Shown here one piece after another: positions 58,099 to 64,000 of a DNA stretch of 64,000 nucleotides. This DNA comes from Chinchilla lanigera. Its lineage: Eukaryota; Chordata; Mammalia; Rodentia; Chinchillidae. The stretch's first letter is position 1. Each line of letters begins with the position of its first letter. The notes below the pieces were generated by a model. The model ran no database searches. It was not told the DNA's origin and saw only the letters and a list, made by a program, of their open reading frames with translations. The translations under genes were made by a program, and so were the position numbers. The DNA is taken from contig NW_004955469.1 in the NCBI RefSeq assembly GCF_000276665.1, forward strand, positions 10,482,100 to 10,546,099, written 5' to 3'.

Positions 58099-58673
58099 TT
58101 TTCCATAAGTTTTGAAAGATAGTTTACAGGATACATTAATCTGGGCTGGAGGGTTTTTTTTAGTGCCTGAAATACTTTACTCCAAGCTTTCCTTAATTTA
58201 AGTGTTTATGTTGAGAAGTCTGTTATGATTCTGATGGTCTTTTCTTTATAGGTGATTTGTTTCTTTTCTCTAACAGCTTTTAATATTCTGTTCTTGTATT
58301 GGATATCTGGAATCTTGATTGTTATATGTCTCGGTATACTTTTTTACCATGGTTAATTGGAGTTTGTATTTCTCACTTATCTTTACGTCAAATTCTTTTT
58401 CTCTGCTTGGCAAGTTTTCTGCTATTACTTCTTTGATCAGGTTTTTTTATGTCATTTGCACTACCTCCTGATGTCTTTATTGACTTTGATAACTCTTACA
58501 TTATTCTTCTTTGCATCATCTAGGAACTGTTGTGTTGATTTTTCATGGTCCTCTGCTATTTTTAATAAATCTTTCTTTTCATGGTTGCTAACTGCAAACC
58601 TGTCTTCTATATCTGATATTCTGTTCTCACATTGGTCCATTTTGCTTTGTATACTTTCAGTGGATGTTTTGTT

Positions 58674-58823
58674 TCATTTTGTTTTTTTGAGACAAGGTCT
58701 CACTATGTAATCTAGGCTGGCCTTGAACTCACTATGTAGCATAGGCTGGCCTTAAACTCGTAACAGTCCTCCTGCCTTAGCCTCTCAAGTGTTGGGATTA
58801 CAGGTGTGCATCACCATGCCCCA
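58674..58823 (-). repeat. B1 SINE with internal duplication, within L1
   Basis: 'GAGACAAGGTCTCACTATGT' at left, two 'AGGCTGGCCTT' segments, and 'GGGATTACAGGTGTGCATCA' at right. Confidence 0.9.
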
Positions 58824-59014
58824 CTCAATAGAATTTTTAATCTCCTAGATATCTGTTTGAATCTATTTCATAGATTCCATTTCTTTCGTATGTTGAGCAT
58901 TCATGGTTTCCATCATTTCCCTAACCTGGATAGGAGGGTGGATGGCAAGGGCTGGTTCCTACCCAGTATCTACTCTTACTTCTTCCTTAATAACAGACCT
59001 CCCAAATTGTATGA

Positions 59015-59275
59015 AACTTTAGGACTTACACTATGTGAAATAACCAGTCAAAAAAGGACAAAAACTATATGATCCCACTTACATAAAGTACTTACAGTGG
59101 TCAAATTCACAGAGACATAAAGTAGAATGATGGTGGCCAGAGGAGGCAGGGAGGGAGGAATGGGAAGGTTTTGCCAGATGGAAAGAGTTTTGGAGAGGAA
59201 TGGTAGAGATGCTTGCCTAACAGTTTAAATGTACATAATTCTACTGAACTGTCAATTTAAAAATGGCTAAACTGA
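59015..59275 (+). repeat. Old LINE-1 3' fragment
   Basis: 'GATCCCACTTACATAAAGTA', 'GAATGATGGTGGCCAGAGGA' and 'CTGAACTGTCAATTTAAAAA' are an old-L1 3' UTR signature. Confidence 0.6.
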
Positions 59276-59276
59276 A

Positions 59277-59480
59277 ACCCAGCATGGTGGTATACACCTG
59301 TAGTCCTAGAACTCAAGAGGCTGAGGCAGGAGAATCACAAGTTCAAAGTTTAAGACAGCAAGATCTTATTTTAAAAACAAAAAATGGTGGCTAATATGGG
59401 ACTGAAAATGTAGTTCAGTGACAGTACTTGCCCAGTGCATGCAAGGCCTTTGGTTTGATCCCAGGAAAGAAGAAAAAGTA
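59277..59480 (+). repeat. B1-dID composite SINE
   Basis: 'AGCATGGTGGTATACACCTG' (B1), an A-rich linker, then 'GGACTGAAAATGTAGTTCAG' and 'TTTGGTTTGATCCCAGG' (tRNA-like). Confidence 0.75.
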
Positions 59481-59797
59481 AGCCAGAAAGATTCACAGGT
59501 GAGGGACAGAAGGAAGTGAATACAGAGACAGGTGGTCTCAGAGGTACAGAAAAAGGAAGTGAAGTAATAAAAATACTTGTAACATGATTTTAAAATTTTG
59601 AAAGTAACAATGAGAGAGAGAGGGAGAGAAACAGAGACTGTAGTGGACTGACAACTGGTAGTCAACTTGAAACACCCAGCTGAACTGAACCAGTGTGATG
59701 CTGGGTATGACAGGCCCAACTAGGGTTGCTGCCAGCAGCATAAGAGGCAGAATTGGAGAAGAAGAGAGGCTGTAGAGAGCTATTGAGAGCTGTTGGT

Positions 59798-60118
59798 TCT
59801 CCTGGAGGAGCTTGCCATGCTGGTTTTCCTGATGAAATCAGCCGTTCCCTTTGTCAAAGGAGCTTGGGACCTTTCCGTCACTGAGAATGGCTTCAAGGGG
59901 AGCTCTGGTCCTCACTTTGAGCATCACTTCCTGGCTCCAGAGGGGAAGATGGTACTGCTCAGTCTCCTGGAGAAGCTTGTAACATTGGCTTTCCTGATGA
60001 GAACTTGGTTTTCTTCACCACTGGAGGAGCTCGGGACCTCACTGTTGCGGAGGATGGCTGTGGTACTTTTCGGGGGAGCTCTGGTTCTTACTTTGAGCAC
60101 TGGTTCCTGGCTCCAATG
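59798..60118 (+). repeat. Diverged 165-bp tandem duplication inside the LTR
   Basis: 'TCTCCTGGAGGAGCTTGCCA' at 59798 and 'TCTCCTGGAGAAGCTTGTAA' at 59963 begin two units. Each passes through 'GGGGAGCTCTGGT(C/T)CT' and ends near 'TTCCTGGCTCCA'. An indel shifts the frame between copies, which argues against coding. Confidence 0.8.
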
Positions 60119-60225
60119 CAGATCTCTCAGCCTGCTAGCACAGATCCTTCATCCCACTGGCACAGACTTTCTAGCTTCTACCACTGACCTTTGGGCCTTC
60201 CCAGCACAGATCCATGAAACAGTCC

Positions 60226-60354
60226 TGCAGGAGACATTGTCATGGGCTCTGGGCCTCCAGTTGGACTCCTGAGAGGCACTGTTATGGGCTCTAGGTCTTT
60301 AGCTGGATTCATGCAGGACATTCACATGGGATGCAGGCCCTCATGTGAATTCTT
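60226..60354 (+). repeat. Three diverged tandem units of about 43 bp in the LTR
   Basis: Units start at 60226 ('TGCAGGAGACATTGTCATGG'), 60270 ('TGAGAGGCACTGTTATGGGC') and 60312 ('TGCAGGACATTCACATGGGA'). Confidence 0.65.
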
Positions 60355-60494
60355 TGGTCTTCAGTGTGTGGACAGATTTTCTGCACTCTCTTTTTGTATA
60401 TGATTCTTTGGGTGACTATTATAAATACTCTCATAAAACACGTGTCCTGAATTATATTGTTCTCTTTGCAAAATTCCAAACCACAACAGAGACA

Positions 60495-61365
60495 GAGGTC
60501 ATTCCACAAACCCAACCCAATTGTTTGATAACAAAAGGGCCTATGAGTTAGCACCGAATAGGAGACTGAAATGGCAGGTAGTAACTATCTAAACTGGATT
60601 TTTCAAAGCTGGCCAAAGGAAATGTCCTGTACAGCAAGACAGCCTGCACAAAGAACAACCCAAGCATCTTGTCTTTTGTCATCTTTCTCAAAGTCAAAGG
60701 CTGCTGGCTTAAAGTTCAATGGAGAATCTATCAACTCCAAATGAGTTTCTTGGCTAAGGTAAAAACACAGCAAGGGTATTTAACAGTGTTTGTAGCATGC
60801 TGGGGAAACGCCAACCAAGAGGAAGTTAAAGATGGTTCCAAGAGAGAAGTGATCCTAGGAAAGAAGTTTCACCACCTCAAAAAAATTCCCTCCACTTTGA
60901 GTTCACTTGGAAAGATGACATTAATATGTGAGCCATCTGTGGTCCCTTTAAGAACTGAGGCATGTGGAAAAAGATCTTGGCTCAATGTCAAGGGGTAGAA
61001 TTCCTCCTAGATATGAAGATGCTTTCCTACAGCAAAGTACCTTCAGAAGCCTTGAGATGGAAGGTGAGACTGGAAACTTCACCTCTCAGGAGGCAAGCAG
61101 AGAAACAGAGCAGCACCATGTAGGAGAGAGAGAACAGAGCATCATTCAGAGTGGCCAGAGAACTCCTTATAGAAGGTTCTCACAAACCACTGTACACAGC
61201 CCTGTAATAAGCAAGTATGAATTCTGTGTTGGCACAGCACTAGGGTAGCCATAAAGGGAGAGGCGGATGCAGGGCTCAAGAGCTCACTGGAGAAAGGAAG
61301 TTGGAATTAGCAGCAGCCATGAGAAGGATACCAGGAAGGCCTTGAGCAACATTTAGGGTGCATCA
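60495..61365. other. Intergenic sequence, no gene recognised
   Basis: Open frames of about 100 codons (60669-60998, 60964-61248) show no recognised domain. They lack splice or promoter support. Confidence 0.4.
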
Positions 61366-61750
61366 CTGCTATGATTTGAATATCCCCTGGAAAACCCATG
61401 TTGAAACTGAGTTACCATTGTGGTGGTATTTAGAGGTGAGACCTTTAATCGATAATAGGCCATGAGAGCTCTGCCCGTGTGAATGGATTTACTGTTACTG
61501 TCCGTGGAAATGGGTTCATTACTGGAGTGGGTTCTTGATAAAAAGGATGAGTTTGGCCCCATCTCGGCTCTGGCTTGCACGTGCTTACTCCTCTATTGTG
61601 GTATGATGCAGCACCCAGATCATGATCTTAGATGGCCCAGACCCCAAAACCCTGCAGACGCATTTGACAAAATTTTGCTTCCAGTTGTGAACTCCACATT
61701 GGGTGATGAACATGACCATATTGTTTCCTATTGTTTATATATTACCCAAT

Positions 61751-62325
61751 GTATTAGTCACCTTCTTATCACTGGGACAAAACACCCCAAACTCACAACT
61801 TAAAGGAGTTAAGGCTTATTTTGGTCTGTAGTTTCCAAAGGATTCAGTTCCTACTTGGTTGGCTCCAAGGCAGAAATGACATGGCAGAAGGACCTGGTGG
61901 AAGAGAGCTGCTCACTCCACGGCAGCCAGGGAGACAAATACACTCTTCCAGGTAACATCCCCATGACCTGCTCCACCAATCAGGCCCCGCCTGCCAATAA
62001 CACATCAGCTACTGAAATCATCAATGAATGAATCCACTGACGAGTACAGGACCCCCATGATCCAATCACCTTACAAACAGGTGAGACTTCTGAGGAGCAT
62101 TTTAAATCTAAATGATAATTAGATTGTGGTATTCTAAGGGCTGGGAATTTAGCTCAGTGATACAGCTCTTGCCTGGCAAGCATGAGGTCGTGAGTTTGAT
62201 TCCCAGTACCGGGAAAAAAACCAAAACAAAACAAAAAAAAGTCCATTAGATTGTGGTATTCTGTTATACCTGTGGCTATACTTATATTCTATTATACCTG
62301 TGAATATAATAATATATAGCTGTGA
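61751..62325 (+). repeat. Unclassified interspersed repeat nested in the MaLR LTR
   Basis: Starts 'GTATTAGTCACCTTCTTATC' with 'GGGACAAAACACCCC' and includes 'GAGAGCTGCTCACTCCACGG' and 'CCCCATGATCCAATCACCTT'. I recall similar sequence as a dispersed repeat in other mammals but cannot name it. It contains an ID SINE. Confidence 0.45.
62136..62244 (+). repeat. Young ID-type SINE
   Basis: 'GGGCTGGGAATTTAGCTCAG' head, B-box-like 'GAGTTTGATTCCC', A-rich tail. Perfect 18-bp duplication 'ATTAGATTGTGGTATTCT' at 62118-62135 and 62245-62262. Confidence 0.94.
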
Positions 62326-62384
62326 ATACTGTGGTATTCTATTATAGCAACTGTAAACAGACTAAGACAACTGTCATAAAGAAC

Positions 62385-63240
62385 CAGGTTAGAGACTTCT
62401 CGGAGAATGGTGGTGAGATAAGCAGCAACAAATAAATCAACCTGTCCAAGTTCAGAATCCAGACGCTGGAAAATAACAACTTAGGGAAGAAAAGAAGGAG
62501 GGAGGTGAATCTCTAGGAACCAGAAAGAATCTGAAGGGAAAATGGGAGCCACAGAGAAAGGAAAGAAACAGACCTCAGTGCAGAAAAAGGAACGGGCAGT
62601 CTGCATTTTCTCCCTAGCTTCTGGCTCCTGGCATGAGAAAGGAAGATGGAATCTACAGAGAGACAGTAAGGCCAGGTAACTCCAGAGCCCTCCAGGGAGA
62701 AATGCACCAGTGGAGCAGAGCAGCGTATGCTATGAGGTACAATAGCTGGTGAGTGGCTCCAGTCCAAGCAATTGAGTGTCCTCTGGAGACAGTGCTTGGT
62801 CAGATGCCATTTTTAGGGAGGGGCTAACTGAACCAGGGTCTTGGACAGCTGTGAGTTGGTTTCATTTCATGACTCCTAGTGTTAAAAACCCAGTCAGTGT
62901 GTGAGGGACAAGCAGAGGAGACATCCAGGGTCAGGGCACCATGGTCAAGTCAGCAAGAGACACCCAGAGTATTATAAGCTAAACAATTCAGAATCCCACC
63001 CCATGACCAGAGGCCAGGATCAGCCTGAACTTCTATGGGTTTGAAAGTACCAAACAGGAACCCTGACATAATCCTACTGCGGGCTTGCTGGGATTACCCA
63101 ATATGGATCTGGGTTCTGACTGCCTCCCTTGTCTACCAGTGAGATCAGAGTCACACCCTGAATTGGACACTGCTACAAAATGGTAAAACCCAGAAGATAA
63201 CCATAGGCTTGAAATCACAGAGAAATTCCTCTTCTCCCCC
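62385..63240 (+). repeat. Possible LINE-1 5' region
   Basis: 'GAGACTTCTCGGAGAATGGT' and following purine-rich sequence resemble the start of some L1 5' UTRs. No ORF1 follows in the window. Weak assignment. Confidence 0.3.
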
Positions 63241-63480
63241 CTTCACTTTTGAGTTCTCCTTCTACTTCTCCTTCTCCTTCTTCCTCTTCTTCTTTTGTTT
63301 TTTTTTTTCCCCATGGGTATAAACATTACTTTTAGGGTTTCCCCCGCCTTTTTCCCTCCTATCTTCTTCACCAGCTTCCCCAGGCTTGGGTAATCTTCCT
63401 TTGTCCCTCAGCCTTGTTTCTAATCTCTCTTCTTTTATTTCTCTGTCTTTCCTTCTTATCCCTTTTAAATTTTCTTTCTT
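63225..63480 (+). repeat. Pyrimidine-rich low-complexity tract
   Basis: Dense CTT/CTC/TTC runs ('TCTTCTTTTGTTTTTTTTTT') covering about 250 bases with few purines. Confidence 0.8.
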
Positions 63481-63862
63481 GACAGTAAAATCACTCTGTT
63501 GCTCACTTCAGCAAATATTTCCAACATATTCTCCTCCATATGGTCCTCAACAAGCTCTTCTGCGTCTGTACTATTGATATCCAGACCCATACTCTTGCCC
63601 ACGGACACAGCCTCTTCCACTACCTGTGCACCAAACCTTTCAGAGTGACACTGAGTGACATTCTGGCCACAGTTTCCTCCAGGCTGAGTTTAAGGTCTGA
63701 TACATGACATCTCCCCAAGCTTTGTCAGTGAGATTGATACAGTGGAGGGGATTGAAATGTTTCTTCTAGAACTCTTTCAGAGACAAGGACATCTCCTCAG
63801 TGATGTTAAAATACCCAAGGAGGAATACCTTTGTGTACAGCTTCTTAAAGTTTCAGAAGTGG

Positions 63863-63965
63863 GGGGCTGGGGATTTAGCTCAGCGGCACAGTGCCTGCCT
63901 GGCGAGCGCAAGGTCGTGAGTTTGATTCCCGGTACTTGAGAAAAACCAAAAAAAAAAAAAAAAAA
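63863..63965 (+). repeat. Young ID-type SINE
   Basis: 'GGCTGGGGATTTAGCTCAGC' head, B-box-like 'GAGTTTGATTCCC', long A tail. Target duplication 'TTCAGAAGTGG' at 63852-63862 and 63966-63976. Confidence 0.93.
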
Positions 63966-64000
63966 TTCAGAAGTGGTGTCATGTTGAAGAGGAGTTTGAT

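Larger units (their letters stand above)
54955..58930 (-). mobile_element. LINE-1 with ORF1 and ORF2 remnants, lacking its 3' end here
   Basis: On the minus strand: ORF2 endonuclease start (near 57551, with KKAGVAILFADKVNFKPRQI), RT-region and '[20 protein letters not shown]' (near 55240). The sequence before ORF2 (57.6-58.9 kb) fits ORF1. The ORF2 C-terminus and 3' UTR are missing at 54955. It is interrupted by ID (57964-58098) and B1 (58674-58823) SINEs. Many stops; inactive. Confidence 0.82.
59639..60488 (+). mobile_element. Solo LTR of an endogenous retrovirus (family unidentified)
   Basis: Begins TGTAGTGG and ends CCACAACA, an imperfect inverted pair of the TG...CA kind. It is flanked by a perfect 5-bp duplication GAGAC (59634-59638 and 60489-60493). 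Length is 850 bases. A 'TATAAATACTC' motif lies near 60419. No retroviral genes are adjacent, so it fits a recombined solo LTR. It contains about 165-bp and 43-bp tandem repeats. Orientation is assumed from the TATA-like motif. Inference from structure, not from recognised family sequence. Confidence 0.6.
61367..62369 (+). mobile_element. MaLR (MSTA-like) LTR, split by a later repeat
   Basis: Left part 61367-61750 ('TGCTATGATTTGAATATCCC', 'GTGGGTTCTTGATAAAAAGG', 'ATTACCCAATG'); right end 62326-62369 ('GTGGTATTCTATTATAGCAA', 'CAGACTAAGACA'). These are the two ends of an MSTA-type LTR as I recall it. No clear 5-bp target duplication. Confidence 0.65.

Overview
This is a mammalian genomic window, almost certainly from a rodent. 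It contains many 7SL-derived B1 SINEs, tRNA-derived ID-type SINEs and fused B1-dID composites, with LINE-1, L2, MIR, MER5A-like and MaLR fossils. The tRNA-like ID family (core 'GGATTTAGCTCAG') and the B1-dID fusions point away from mouse and rat. A beaver-like or other non-muroid rodent is my best guess, but that is inference only.

1-29,160: the 3' part of one protein-coding gene on the + strand, membrane-associated phospholipase B1 (PLB1). Fifteen consecutive coding exons (2511 to 28958) can be joined by GT-AG introns into 1,263 in-frame bases: 420 residues plus a stop. They encode the end of the linker after the third repeat, the whole fourth GDSL-lipase repeat with every catalytic block present, a membrane-proximal stem, one transmembrane helix and a short basic tail. 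A 3' UTR with AATAAA at 29132 follows. The 5' end of the gene lies before the window. The introns hold ordinary repeats, including a young ID SINE 53 bp before the second-last coding exon.

29,160-64,000: no protein-coding gene recognised. This looks like the intergenic stretch downstream of PLB1. It holds a Tigger-like DNA transposon fossil, a 100-N assembly gap inside SINE sequence, many SINEs, scattered MIR, L2 and MER5A-like copies, and a short U6 snRNA-derived fragment. From 51.2 to 58.9 kb there is a complex of oppositely oriented LINE-1 pieces. At 59.64-60.49 kb lies an apparent solo LTR with matching termini, a 5-bp target duplication and two kinds of internal tandem repeat. A MaLR-type LTR split by a later repeat, itself hit by a young ID SINE, occupies 61.37-62.37 kb.

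I see no operon, CRISPR array, phage or other novel multi-gene system. The most useful observations are the intact fourth PLB1 domain with a 12-bp duplication in its membrane helix, the repeat-rich solo LTR, the inverted LINE-1 complex, the recently active ID SINE family, and one orphan exon-like segment at 34067-34179.
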